Positions 1-12,972 of a stretch of 64,000 bases of DNA are shown one piece after another. The stretch covers positions 92,148,001-92,212,000 of the forward strand of contig NC_069362.1 in NCBI RefSeq assembly GCF_021730395.1, in the 5' to 3' direction. This DNA comes from Mercenaria mercenaria. Lineage: Eukaryota; Mollusca; Bivalvia; Venerida; Veneridae. Position 1 is the first letter of the stretch. Each line of letters begins with the position of its first letter. A model generated the notes under the pieces. That model searched no databases, was not told where the DNA came from, and was given only the letters and a program-made list of their open reading frames with translations. The position numbers and the translations under genes are program-made.

Positions 1-76
1 TCTTTGACTTTCGCTTCTGTCCCCTATTGACTTCTTGCCTATATGACTATGCATTGGGGGAGACATGCGCTTTTCT
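1..76 (-). mobile_element. Terminal motif of an array element at the left window edge
   Basis: GGGGGAGACATGCGCTTTTC at 57-76, followed by ACAAAACCATCTTCTAG, is an inverted copy of 4300-4350. It is either the end of an element that runs off the left edge or the left end of an element reaching to 4350. Confidence 0.45.
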
Positions 77-2082
77 ACAAAACCATCTTCTAGTTTATGG
101 TTTGATTTGATGCAAAATTGCAAAATATCCTTAACAACATTCCATGATGAATCCATCAGATCCAATCATAGGTTCCGGAATTACGCCTGAAAGAGCCAAA
201 ATTTGTTAATTTTTACCTTGTGAACACAATAGAAGTGACATTTTATACTTGATTTTAACCACACTTACATATAACTTAAGTTAGAATAAGATCTCGGTTC
301 CTTTCGAAAACCAGCTAGATTCCATCATGGGTATCAATATAGAGGTTTTTTTATGCTTTGATTTGAAACAAACTCGCACAGAATGTTTATCTTGATAATC
401 TCTAGGCAAAGTTCAAAACTGGGTCATGTGGGGTTATAAACTAGGTCACCAGGTCTAATACCCTAGAGGCAACATTTATGAACCTATATTCATGAAACTT
501 GGCCAGAATGTTTATCTTGATGATTCCTTGAAGATTGAAACTGGTTCATGCGGGGTCAAAAACTCAGTCACCCACTCAAATCAAAGGAAAAGTTTGTTAA
601 CACTAGAGGCCATATTTATGACCCTATCTTCATGAAACTTGGTCAGAATGTTTATCTTGATGATTCCTAGTAGGCATAGGAAATAGAAATCAATATAATT
701 GCACCTTTACTAATCCTACCAGGTGTTCTGTATTACAAAAGTGCTTCTATTGTGACATTTTGATACAAGCAAAACTGTATTATCTGCACTATTAGTTACT
801 TACTGGTACTTCATTTTATTATTGGCTTGTTAAAAGTTAATTTTTTACCATGTGCAAGTTGACAGAATCATAGGAACCATGTTTTGAGGGGTAAATCAAA
901 CACAGATGAATAAATCCTTAATGTTTTTGTTGTGCAAAAAAGTATGATATTGTGTCTAAAACAGTTTTCATTTTCCATTCAATTGTGTAATAGCAAGGGA
1001 AGTAAACTAATAGATATCTCCGCTAATAAGTACTAGGCAGGAGTTGTCGTTCTTTGTGGATCACAACTTTAAATTAAAAATTAAAACTTCTGTTATTTAT
1101 ATTAACAAAACTATCATAAACTTCACATTTGTGAAATCATTTTTGGTTATTTCAAGGACTTGGAAATCAATTTCTAGATTTTATTTAATGTATTACTATC
1201 ATTGAAAATTTTAGGGTCTCTATTCCTAGGCCAAGTTTGAAACTGGGTTATGATGGGGTCAAAAACTAGGTCACCACTCAAATCAAATGAAAAGCTTGTT
1301 AACACTCTTGAGGCCACATTTATGACCCTATCTTCATGAAACTTGGTCAGAATGTTTATCTTGATGATTCCTAGGCCAAGTTTGAAACTGGGTTATAATG
1401 GGGTCAAAAACTAGGTCACCGTCTCAAATCAAAGGAAAAGCTTGTTAACACTAGAGGCCATATTTATAACACTATCTTCATGAAACTTGGTCAGAATATT
1501 TATCTTGATGATTCCAAGGTCAAGTTTAACAGCTGAATGATATAGGGTCATCATTACCCTCTTGTATTTTCCCATATTATAGACCATATGTTTATTTACG
1601 ACTGTGAATTAAATTCTACAATGTAGAAGATTTTCTATTAGCAAAAATGTTTTCAAAATAGTAATTTTCCATATATGCCCATTATAAAAACTTTGGTGAG
1701 GTCCAATTCTTTCAAATTGGTCTAGCAAAAAATCAAGCATCCTATCTTTTATTTGCTGAATTTTCTAAGTATATTGTGAAGTTTTGAAAAATCAGCGTTT
1801 AATCCAATTCTACATTGTAAAAAAAAATTTGATCCGAAAGTGCAGAACTACCTTTGATGGTCATATAATATAACAGGCCGTCTAATGACAGTGTGCTCAA
1901 CTATTTTAAGCCCTTCCAACTAATACAAGCCTACTTAGAACAAAGCTCCACCAAGCGGGGCAATATACGCCCGAAGGGTTACATCAGATGGGAGCAAAAT
2001 TTAAAGAACTTGACTGTTGAAGCCCTAAGGACAGGAACAACAAAGGGAAGAATTTCAAAAAGTCCACAAAAAAATCCTTAGC
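77..2082. repeat. Two blocks of GGGGTCAAAAACTAGGTCACC arrays in AT-rich DNA
   Basis: Blocks at about 370-680 and 1205-1545 hold two to three units each, period about 142 bp, sharing TTCATGAAACTTGGTCAGAA, TGTTTATCTTGATGATTCC and AACACTAGAGGCCATATTTA. No head or tail is clear. Between and after them the sequence is AT-rich with no recognised gene; the 62-codon frame at 1893 is not convincing. Confidence 0.65.
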
Positions 2083-2690
2083 AGGTACAGGTATGTCAAA
2101 ATACACCTAACAATTGGAGGTACCATCCATGTCTTACCACAGAAAAGTGGTCTCGGTTTTTCCCTAAGGTCAATACTAAAAAAGTTTCAAAATAAGCTAT
2201 TTATAGCAAGATAAAAGGGAAGTAATTTAAAAAAAAAAATTATTGTAAGTGAACAAAAATGGGATCTGCCAAATAAAAACAAGAGCACTACAATGCAGAG
2301 CAATATACACAAAGCAGTCATATATGACATTTGACCCCTAAGTGTGACCTTGACCTTGAAGCGAGTCATCCAAAACATGCGCTCTGCATATCGTCTCGGT
2401 GTGGTGAACATTTGTGCCAAGTTTCTTTGAAATCCTTCAAGCAGTTCAAGAGTTACAGAGCGGAAACGAAACAAACTGATATGACCTTTGAGCCGTGTGA
2501 CCTTGACCTTGAAGCGAGACATCCAAAACATGTGCTCTACACGTCGTCTTGGTGTGGTAAACATTTGAGTCAAGTTTCTTTGAAATCCTTCAAGGGGTTC
2601 AAGAGTTACAGAGCAGACACGAAATTGCTAATGGACGGAAGGACGGACACCAGGCGTATAACATAATACGTCCCTTCGGGTGCATAAATT
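2083..2690 (+). mobile_element. Uninterrupted copy of the AAATACACC-family element
   Basis: Same elements in the same order as 58750-61040 without the insertion: GGTATGTCAAAATACACC, TACCATCCATGTC, AAGCTATTTATAGCAAG, GATCTGCCAAATAAAAAC. Then two units with GTGACCTTGACCTTGAAGCG and GGTTCAAGAGTTACAGAGC, and the end GGACGGAAGGACGGACACC, ATAATACGTCCCTTCGGG. Open frames on both strands here are repeat by-products. Confidence 0.75.
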
Positions 2691-3677
2691 TTGCTAAAAA
2701 AAGAGAGAAACTTGCCATGTGAGGTCATCCTATGATGCCAAAGACATCTGGAGAATCTAAAAACATTTGGTCAAGTAATTCCTGAGAAACATGCTTAAGG
2801 GTCATAATTTTGACAAAATAATAACTAGTTATCTCATGATGCCAAAGACCTGTGTGAAGTTTGAAAGCCCTTGGCATAGTAGTTTCTGAGAAACATGCTT
2901 ACAGGCAGGACTTTAACAGAACTGTGACATGGACGCTAATACTGATGCTGACAAAAGCTCAACTATTCTTTTGAAACTCAAAGAATTGTTTGTCAAACAG
3001 TTTAAACATTTTCTGTGGAAAATATCTTGAGCAGAACCAATGTACTGGACTCTTGATAAGCCAGTTTTCACGACCTATTCTGTTTGCCAGATACCCTTAA
3101 CTAGAATCACCAACATTATTGAAGCTCACTGGGTAGATTCAACACATGAACTTGATCAACCCCTGGTAAGGCTTGAATCTGTAGTACTGAGTGGAAAGTG
3201 ATCTGAGGTTGGGGGACCCTTAACCACTCTGCGTGAAATATCAGAAATGTTTTGTTCAGTGTATCATGGGATGGTTGGTCAGGCAATTTAATTCAATCAA
3301 ATTCAGTAAGTTGAAAATATCTCAAGCAGAACTACTTGTTTAACTGTTGATTTCAGTGGTAGACTTTGAACAAATCATTTAAGATTTGCTCTGCAGATCA
3401 TTTCTTCATGTAAACAGATATGAAGTGGGCACAAATATTCAACAGTATAAGTGGAAATAATTCATGAAATAATGCTGATAGAGTTATAGAGTTATGGTTC
3501 TTGTGTCTATTGAGTGGAATAATGATTTTAAGTTTGAATCAAATCCCCTCTGTAGTAACAGATATGAAAATGCATCAAAATTATCCTAAAATTCTAAGTG
3601 AAAAGGGAGCATAATTCTGAAAAATTTGTGAAATGTGTTACGGACCTTGCATCTCATGATGATGTGGGTGGTGATGG
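2691..3677. repeat. Diverged array units and plain sequence
   Basis: Two units at about 2720-2920 share ATGATGCCAAAGAC and CTGAGAAACATGCTTA. The rest has loosely repeated TTTAAGTTTGAATCAAAT phrases and no recognised gene. Confidence 0.5.
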
Positions 3678-3690
3678 TTTTTTTTTTTTT

Positions 3691-3721
<31 letters not shown>

Positions 3722-3725
3722 GGGG
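3678..3725 (+). repeat. Homopolymer T23 then G25
   Basis: 23 T (3678-3700) run directly into 25 G (3701-3725), followed by TGG repeats. Any open frame across it (poly-Phe, poly-Gly) is not a gene. Confidence 0.9.
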
Positions 3726-4330
3726 TGGTGGTGGTGGTTACGGCGCACTAACATGGAACAACTGTTTTAAGTTTGAATCAAATCATTAAGTAATAACACA
3801 GATAAATGAGTAAAACAGAGTGAAAATGAACCAAAACTTAAACCTGATATTTTAAGTAAAAAGGGGGGATAATTCCTGAAATACTGTCATGCGAGTAATG
3901 ACCATTGCACTGAAAACATTTCAAAGGGGTAAAAAGATGAGGCGATGGACAGAACACGTTTTTCAGAAATGATGGGGAAAATGCTACATTATAATCAGGA
4001 ATATTTAAAGAAAATAACTCCAGTTAGCATTAACATTCTGTTTATTGCCTGGCAGTGCTGCATAATATTGCTTTAAAATTTCAAACATTTACAGCAGTTC
4101 AGCAAATAAACTACTAAATAAAATCTGTTCAATTTCAAACCTTGGACATTTTTAAAATCCAAAGATAAAATCTAATGAGTAAAAAAATTTTTTGGTCATC
4201 AGCCTAAAAATTTTATCTTCAATAATAGAGAATCTGTGATTTTATACTTGTACAAGAACGACTAGGTAAGTGTAGGATTTCATTTTTTGTTTTTATGCAC
4301 AGCACGTGTCTAAAACTAGAGATGCTTTTG

Positions 4331-5321
4331 AGAAAAGCGCATGTCTCCCACAACTGCCCCTATGAAAAATGTTAGTTTCTCTAGATGTTTTAGACGAGCG
4401 GATCCAATTAGATGGTCTGGATGAGTGGATCCAATCAGTAATTCAAGGGCCATAAATCAAAAGTGCCTAGGCGGATTTGGCTAGTTATCAAACTTGGGTA
4501 AGGTCTTATGGCCAAACACATTTTGTTCAAGTTTGGTGAAGATCGGATGAGAAATGTTCGACTTAAGAGAGCGGACAAGAGTAAACAGACGGATTTTTTC
4601 GGTAATTCAAGGGCCGTAACTCTAAAATGCCTGGACCGATTTGGCTAGTTATCGATCTTGGCCGAGGTCTCATGGTCAAACACATTTTGTTCAAGTTTGG
4701 TGAAGATCGGATGAGAAATGTTCGACTTAAGAGTGCGGACAAGAGTAAAAAGGCCGATTTTTCGATAATTCAAGGGCCGTAACTCCAAAATGCCATGACC
4801 GATTTGGCTAGTTATCAAACCTGGCCGAGGTCTCATGGTCAAACACATTTTGTTCAAGTTTGGTGAAGATCGGATGAGAAATGTTTGATTAAGAGTGCGG
4901 ACATGAGTAAAAAGGCCAATTTTTCGATAATTCAAGGGCCGTAACTCCAAAATGCCTGGACCGATTTGGCTAGTTATCGAACTTGGCCTAGGTATCATGA
5001 TCAAACACATTTTGTTTAAGTTTGGTGAAGACTGGATGAGAAATATTCGAATTAGAGTGTGGACAAGAGTAAAAAGACCGATTTTTGGTAATTCAAGGGC
5101 CATAACTCCAAGATGCCTGGACCAATTTGGCTAGTTATCGAACATGGCCGAGGTCTTATGGTCAAACACATTTTATTCAAGTTTGGTGAAAATCGGATGA
5201 GAAATGTTCGACTTACAGTGCGGACAAGCTTTGTGACAGACACACACACACAGACACAGACACACAGTCTGGAGTAAATCAATATGTCTCCCACACCACT
5301 GTGTGGTGGGAGACATAATTA
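4331..5321 (+). mobile_element. Array element, five units of about 162 bp, CATGTCTCCCAC ends
   Basis: Left end AGAAAAGCGCATGTCTCCCA and right end hairpin TGTCTCCCACACCACTG / TGTGGTGGGAGACATAATT. Units share TTCAAGGGCCGTAACTC, CCGATTTGGCTAGTTATC and TTCAAGTTTGGTGAAGATCG, with GAGTGCGGACAAGAGTAAAA. A CACACACACAGACACAGA microsatellite (about 5238-5262) sits before the tail. Overlapping open frames on the minus strand are repeat-derived. Confidence 0.8.
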
Positions 5322-6447
5322 GAACAATGAAGTTTTCATTTAATTTAGCCAGGCACAATTCAATTTGTACTTGTAGTGGACAATTTGATAAAATGTACTG
5401 GAAAAATTTCAGCAGCCAATTCTTTTTACATAGAAATATTAACTACACATACATAACGGTATACAAGTATCAAATCCCAAACTCAAATTTCTTAAAATCA
5501 ATGTAAAAGCACTATAGGGTTTAACTATAAAGTGACACAATAACATTGCTTGGAAGACGCGACGTCAAACTGTTAAATTAAAAAGCTTATGTACAATCAC
5601 AACAATTATAAATACTGTACACGTATAAAAGGCACACTAAAACATATGCTACACAACCTGCTTAAAAACAGCATATAAAATGTGTTTGTACATAAGGCAT
5701 TACAAAAGCATATAAAATGAGATCATTGTAAACGTCTCCAATGGATTTGATAAAAAGTTCAACTTGATGAAAATAATGAACATTAAGTAAATTTAGGAAT
5801 CTTATAATTTCTCGATAAAAAGTTTGACTTTTAATATTTTCCATGGGTTCTTTTTATGTTTTGTTTCTAAATGGCTCTGTTATTGTCTTGCGTATAAATT
5901 CAAATACATTTTCAAAGTTAACAATCTCCATAAAGACTTTGGAGGGAAGTATGTCAAAAAATGGGTTGCCTATTTTATGAATGATAGAAAATGACGAGTA
6001 TGTTGATTTTAGCAGACAACACTGACCATTGATGAATAAGACATGACTGAAGCAAATTTTTAGAAAAGTTCAAAACAACATAACACCTGTTTTGCTATAA
6101 ATCACTATTCAAATATAGCATTCAATTTTGATCATTCTATAAACCTGAGAGAAATATAATTTTGGCACACTGCTCATATGATGTGTGTTATTCATTTGAA
6201 AGTACCATTATGTTAACTATCCCTTATTCCAGACATCAAACGAAAACTTCGAAATTTGAATGCTGAACAAATAAGGGATATAACACACTATAACTAAAAT
6301 AATATCTAAATAAAAAATTGTTTTTCTCAGAAGAGAAATACGGATAAATTACTTATTTTGATGTAGAAACTAAGTCTTTCTGGAAAAATAATTAGAAATA
6401 GAATGCCATTTGAAATTAGTTTTCTGCATTTTACATATTCTTATGCA
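5322..6447 (-). other. Region 3' of the STOX stop codon, probable 3' UTR
   Basis: About 1.1 kb of AT-rich sequence without repeats I recognise, running from the stop codon to an array element that ends near 5321. On the minus strand an ATTAAA-type polyadenylation hexamer lies at 5830-5835, which would give a 3' UTR of about 0.6 kb. I saw no AATAAA on that strand closer to the stop. The extent of the UTR is inferred. Confidence 0.4.
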
Positions 6448-8315
6448 CTACACGACACCAACAACATGAAAATCTCCTTCAAAGTTGAACTTTTTGGCAA
6501 CTGACTGTTTCGGGTCGAACTCGACCTGAGTAGTGCTACTTTCAGCAACATGAACTTGATTGTTAAGATTCTGTGATGATACATTAATCTCTTTGTGAAG
6601 GTATTTCATGTTATTTAACACCTCTTTTTGGCTTAATCGAACATTTTCATACAATCTGTCAGAAGATATTCTATCAAATGAATCTTCTGGACACTCATCA
6701 AGCCTTCCCATTGAGTTATTAAGCCTCTGTCCTGTTTTCAAATTATTGCACATGAATCCATTATGACTTTTTGTAAAATTGCTATCCCCTTTTTTGCTCT
6801 CACTTGAATTTTCAGAGATCCGCGGAGAACTAAATCCACTGTCTCCTAACGACATCTCCTGTACATCCGCAGTAAGTCGCTCTAAATGTTTATTTGCGAT
6901 TCGTCTGGTATCAATAACTGTACCCAGACTGTGTTCACTACTTTCTGTTCCTTCTACAGCACTGTCAGTCGAGGGTGGCTCTTGACTAGAATTAGAGTTT
7001 AAAGTACCACCTCCGCTACTGCTGGTTTGCTCATCGTGGCCAAGTTCACTTCCGTGGTCAGAATGGCGATCACTTTCAGGAAGGTCTAGTCTGTAATGTG
7101 TTGACCGATCGCATAAAAAATCACTATTGTCTCTAGCTGTTTCGGCTCTACTATGACCTAGACTGCTTTGGCATTGACTTTTCCTATTTATTCTTTCCGG
7201 AACTTTTGGTTTCGTTTCTTCAGATATATGAACATTTGCATAAATATGACTTGAAACTTCAGTCTTTGATACAGTTTCATGATCTTTAACTGGATGTCTG
7301 TAAGACTGTGATCTCTGATACCTCCGAACTTGACTGGGGTCAATTTGTGTTTCAGTCACAGTGTGTCTATATGAGTTTGACCTTTGATATTTCTGACTTT
7401 TATTACGACTAGGCTCAGGTTCAAGACCAATACAGTTCACTCCGCTACTGTGTGATTTCCCAATGGCCGAATGTTTGTTAGGCAAGTGACCTTGAAATTC
7501 ATAACTAATGTCATTATCCATTTCTGCTGCAGTACGAGCACTCATTCCACTTACATGCCTTGTTGTTGGTAAATAGCTAGAATGCCGATCATGATGCGAC
7601 TTCTTCTTCGTTTTGTGAGATTTTCTCAATGACCTTGACCTTTCTTTTTCACTTTTTGGCTGCACATCTTTATGCTCAGAATCCATATGTGTTGCAGTTT
7701 CTCTAGTGACTTTAGTGTGTTCTGGTATTGAACTAAATCTTGGCGTAGAACTGAACATAGGATGCGAGACATAATCCGAATGAAGGGTTTCACCAGATGG
7801 AGAAAGTCTGGTTGGCAGGGAACTCAGACGTATATTAGTCTGTCCCATACTGTTTTTGTACGTATGTTTCTGATCTAAATCAAGATGTGTACTCTCACCG
7901 GGATTATTTGCTATCACTATCGGCAGTCTGTCTTTATGCTTATGGGACTTTTTATTTGATTTTCTAGGCACACTGTTCCTGAAGACTTGATGGTAATTTT
8001 GATTAAAATGTGTATTATGCATTGCACTAGTCTTCTCTGGGACAGAGTTCGCTCCCATGTGTAGACTGGTTGTTGGACTGTTTCCAGGCATACTGTGTAG
8101 GTAGTGGTGCCAGGTACCAGACTTATGCATCTGCTGCTGGACCCAAGTCTCTGTACGGAGCTGACGATCTAACTGCTGTTGATACCACATCCATTCAGGA
8201 GGAGGGAACTGTGCGGAGAATGTAGCATACTCGACAGTTGGTTTCTTGGGCTCTGGTGGAGGCTGCTGCTTCTTCTTGTTACGCCCAAATATCTTGGAAA
8301 AGAATGATACTTTCT
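6448..8315 (-). CDS. STOX1: STOX coding exon 6 (long C-terminal region and stop)
   Basis: 1868 nt, residues 372-993 and the stop. The acceptor is ATTTCAG|AGAAAG. It opens with KVSFFSKIFGRNKKK and PPPEPKKP, then VEYATFSAQFPPPEWMW, and continues through a Ser/His/Arg-rich, mostly disordered tail with the near-repeat RYQRSNSYRH / RYQRSQSYRH about 25 residues apart. A Ser/Gly/Asn patch (TSSSGGGTLNSNSSQ) precedes RLTADVQEMSLGDSGFSSPR, the best-conserved looking part of the tail. The protein ends in DFHVVGVV. A single large last exon carrying the tail is the arrangement I recall for vertebrate STOX genes. Confidence 0.93.
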
Positions 8316-11300
8316 CTGAAATGAAACATTATGTAACTGTTAAGTATTGTCATATCAAATTCAACCAAATTTTAAATGGAACATTAAAAAATTATTTCTG
8401 CTAAACAATTAAAAACTAACAAAAAAGTTAGTTTCACAACACCAAGTGTGTTCTTACACACTAAAAAAACTTCTAGGTAAATATGATTGCAATCATGGTT
8501 TGAACTTCTGCATAAAAATATAAAGATGGATTGACGGACTCATGTCAATTAAACTAAAATAACAGTGATACAGTTCTACATTCGAAGATTCAGAAACAAT
8601 CGATGTTAACTTATTAAATTTGGAATAATTAACATGCAATACCTCACATAATATGATTTCTTTTTACCATTAACCAAATGTCTGTTGTATTAACAAACCA
8701 TTTACCTTTAGTTTTCTCTTGTTTGCCTTCACTCTTTGTTTCCTCCTTTGACAAAGATTTGGACTTTTCATTCCTTCCTTTCACAGAGGAACTTCTACGT
8801 ACTGAGCCCACCTCCGAGGCCTCATCTCTTCGTCCCCTATCTCGTGGCCGTTTTACACTTACACTCATACTTCTCTGTACACGTGGGGATGGTAAATCAA
8901 TCTGAAACCAAAAATTGTTCCACTAATTAATCAGAATCATATCTATTTTTTCAAGATTCATTTTTAGTTATATTAGTGTTGTGTTTTTGAAATTAAGCTT
9001 AAAACTCATAACTGATACAATCCTACATAGAGAATATCAAACAGAAACTGCTACGAATATTTTAGATATATTTTTTGGTCTCCACCTTAGTGACTTGAAT
9101 CATTGCTTGAAGTGTTTTGGAGAAGAAAGAAAATCCCTCCTACTGCATGTTTAGAATTTTGGACAACTGACTGAATTCCATTTAGCAGTTCAATCTTGTA
9201 CTTATACTGCTACTATTTGTTCTAAAATTTCATTGAATGTTTGAGGGTAGTTTTCAGTGGTTTTATAAAGATTCAGACAAAGTCTGATCCAGTTTCAATT
9301 CCTTAAGAATTGTCACAAATTCAGTTCTTACCTGAAGTTTTTCATTACAGTTGAGATCTTTATCTGGTTTGTCACACGAGCCTTGGTGACCAGTCACACT
9401 GTGTTCTGTATCCACCTGACAAGATATCGATCTCATTGGCTGTCGAGGTGGCTGACTGAAATTTTAATATATATCTAAGATCATGAGATTATTAAGAAAG
9501 CCTAAATTATTGAAAAAGAGGCGGAGGTAAATTTTGCAGAATACAAGAAATTGACTAAAAATGTTGTTAAAATTCTAGAAAGAATTCCAGATACACTATA
9601 TGAAGTCACTTAAGAAATAAATCAAGATTAACCTCCTATTGTTTTCAGTATGAAAAACATGGGTATGGTTAAAGTGTAAGAGGGCTGAAGGTCTCTACAC
9701 AGTTAAAACACAAACATGTATATTATACCCAAACTGAAATTGCTTAACTTAATTTGAGCCGTGCCATGAAAAAACCAACATAGTGTCTTTGCGACCAGCA
9801 TGGATCCAGACCAGCCTGCGCATCTGCGCAGTCTGGTCAGGATCCATGCTGTTCGCTAACAGTTTCTCTAATTAAAATGGGCCTTTAAAGCAAATAGCAT
9901 GGATCCTGACCAGACTGCGCAGATGCGCAGGCTGGTCTGGATCCATGCTGGTCGCAAAGCCATTATGTTGGTTTTCTCATGGCGCGGCTCATTTATATAT
10001 GATATTTATAATGTTGTTTTCTCTTACTTTCATTCTGTTTTTATCAAACCAATTTAAGCTGTTGATCTCTGAAAGGGCAGAGTCTTAGACTAACAACAGT
10101 AACTGGAATAGCAAACATTCAAACATGGCATCAAAGCTTCACAAAGAACATTTTCGATGGGTAATGTCCGTGCACAGTATCTCTTTATCAGTTACGAGGA
10201 CATGACGTAAGTTAAAAATTGTAGCCAACCAAAATTGTGACGTATGAAATGACCCACCTTTATGGTTGAAACATGGGAGCTGTATATAGCAGCATCAGAG
10301 AAAACACATTTGGACATTAAACAATACTTCAAATATTTTCAAGTACATAGTATACCTATAGTACATTTTAGTATTACTTACTTAAAAGCAGCAGGTATAT
10401 ACATTGGGTGTAGATGAGTCCAAGGTGAAAGCAGGGTAGGGGACTGCATGTCATCCCCATGCATACGAAATGTATCTGGGGTCACCACAAAATAACCACA
10501 GCCTGAAAATATAATAAAAGTTCACAAATCATCAAAATAGCTTTTTTCTCTCTGAATTTGCTTGCTATTTCACAAAGCCTGTAAGAAAGATCTGAGTGCA
10601 GAATGAATGTAAGATACCAGTTTCACACAAACAGAAAGAGTAATTAACTTTGCTATTTCTAAATAACAGAAACATTAATCTTTCTACAAAGTAATTACCT
10701 GTAAATTCATTTAAATTAGTTCCCATTTCACATCAGCATGAAAGGGAGATAACCCTAACAGACTAGTATTAGATTCATTTTTGAAGAGTTTCTTAACTTA
10801 GCATAAAATGAAGGCTGGAGCAATGTTAAAGCCTCCAGATTGTTCGACAACAACAAAAAATAAAAAAATGTTAGATATCTTGAAATAAATGCTATATTTC
10901 TTAAGAAGGCTTTAAAACTTTATTACTGACAAACTTTGTGTTACGGAAACACATGAGAATTTGCTGTTTTTACTACTTTTTATGATGAAAACTGAGAAGC
11001 GTTTGTCACGCTTTTACTCCAGGTAAACTGTCTCGATTATAAATATCTATATTTTGAAGTCATTACTCACTACTTTAGCTATAGCGCTATTGGTTACGAC
11101 GACGGGAAAATGTCTTTATTGCAGCGGCGGTCCCGGGTTTGATTCCCGACATGGTCATCTTTTTTTCTTGATTTGGAACTTTTAAAATAATTATTTTAGA
11201 AACAAAAATTCATATTCTAATATTCATAATATGACCAAACTTCAATTTGAAAGAAAGATTATTTTTTAGCCGAATCTGGAGGCATGCTGCTTTAACTGCA

Positions 11301-12941
11301 ACTACACGGGTATGAAACGTTGCCTGCGGCACAAAATGTGCCGCACTGAAATGAAGGCATCGCGCTTCCGACGGCGCAGGCATTGCGCAGGATGTTTACA
11401 AAAATAACGAGCACGGTGAGTAAAATTGAATGTTTTTGGTTATTGTCTTGTTACAGTAAACACTTTTTAGAAATCGGGGAATGCAGCGGGATGTAGTTAT
11501 GTCTTGCCGACAAATCCATGCCCAGTTTGTGAAGATATATGTAATATTGTTATTTTGCGCGTGTTTTTCATCGGATACAGTAACGAGAAAATTACAAAAG
11601 CAGTGAATATTCCGAGTCATTTCACATCCTGCAGAAAAAGGAATGATGTATTTCTGTGGTATATTATAAAAAGACATGATATCTGATCGATTGAGATAAA
11701 ATACATGTCAAGGAAAAGGCATATCCCCTCGTTCTGCCGATTTTTCAGTCCAGTGCCGCAGGCATCTCAATGGTGCCGCAGGCATCGCGAGGGGCACAGT
11801 CATCTTGAATACTATTTGTAGTCAGTAGTACGTGTAATTTCGACCACCTAACATGTATTAAAGTACAAAAAAATCAATAACAATGTTGTTCCTCCAGTTA
11901 TTGTGTAAGACAAATCTTCTGAACCCGAACTTTGTAATATTAATAGCTATTTTAAGAAGTTTGCAGTATTTTTTCTCGCTGTTTTGGGGAATGGGGCCAG
12001 GTCGCTTCCAGCTGGGAAAATCACGTCATTTTATATCGAACTGGGATTATTTTGTCCTAAAATAACAATATTCAATTACCAAACATTACCATTAGTAACA
12101 ATCATTGTTGCTTACTTCAAAGCAAGGTATGAAAACCAGCATTGGAGCACAAAACTGTCATAACTTTTGTCATTTTTCAGCCAGTTTTGATGTTTTTGTT
12201 TCAGCATCAAGTATTGTTGTTTTTATTTTCTTTACAGTTTTGGCGTACTATTTTGATTAGCGATGAGCTGACCCCCCCCCCTAACAAAAAAGAAAGAAAA
12301 ACGAAAAAAAGAAATGGCAAAAAAATCACTGTTTTGGCTTTCCGAAGAAAAGGAACGAAACAAGACAAAAAAAAAAACCGTAAAAACATGAAACTTCCCT
12401 TAAAATGATACTGTTCACAAATTTTATGTGGAAAAGAAGCAAATTATGAAGTTATCGAATGTTATGTATCTTGTTAATTTTATATTTTCAGATGGATGTG
12501 CATTCAGTGTGTATTAAAAGGGAAAAGAAAATGATTTAGAACTCCTTATGGTCAGACGTAAACTTTATGTGTACAGTCATTGCACAGACCTAAATCATAT
12601 TTGAACGACAAAGAGTGAGTAAAGTACGTTAATATTTTTGTAGAATTTCAGAAATAATTAAAACAAGTTAAGCCCCTTTTTGGACAAATTTTTCGAAAGA
12701 TCTCAACTTCATTGGTTCTTTTCCACACAAAACTTGGGAACAGTAGTTTTAAATATTCTTGTTCGTATTTAAATATCTTGACCTAACAGTAAATTTGGTG
12801 CTGATGTACTGTTACAGAAAAACATGGCGCGAGATGAGCCAAAGAAGTTTCATGTTTTTACGATTTTTTGTTTGTTTTGCGTTCTTTTTTTTTGGAACGC
12901 TGGAACGCAGTAACAGCGATTCTCACCAATACCTTATTTCT

Positions 12942-12972
<31 letters not shown>

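Noticed and set aside
2187-2666. Overlapping frames on both strands (128 and 111 codons)
   Set aside because: Both are translations of the GTGACCTTGACCTTGAAG array units.
3598-3789. Gly/Phe-rich small protein
   Set aside because: Encoded only by the T23/G25 homopolymer.
4645-5103. 152-codon minus-strand frame with a repeated peptide
   Set aside because: The unit length is a multiple of three, so the 162-bp array gives an apparent repeat protein; the other strand and frames do the same.
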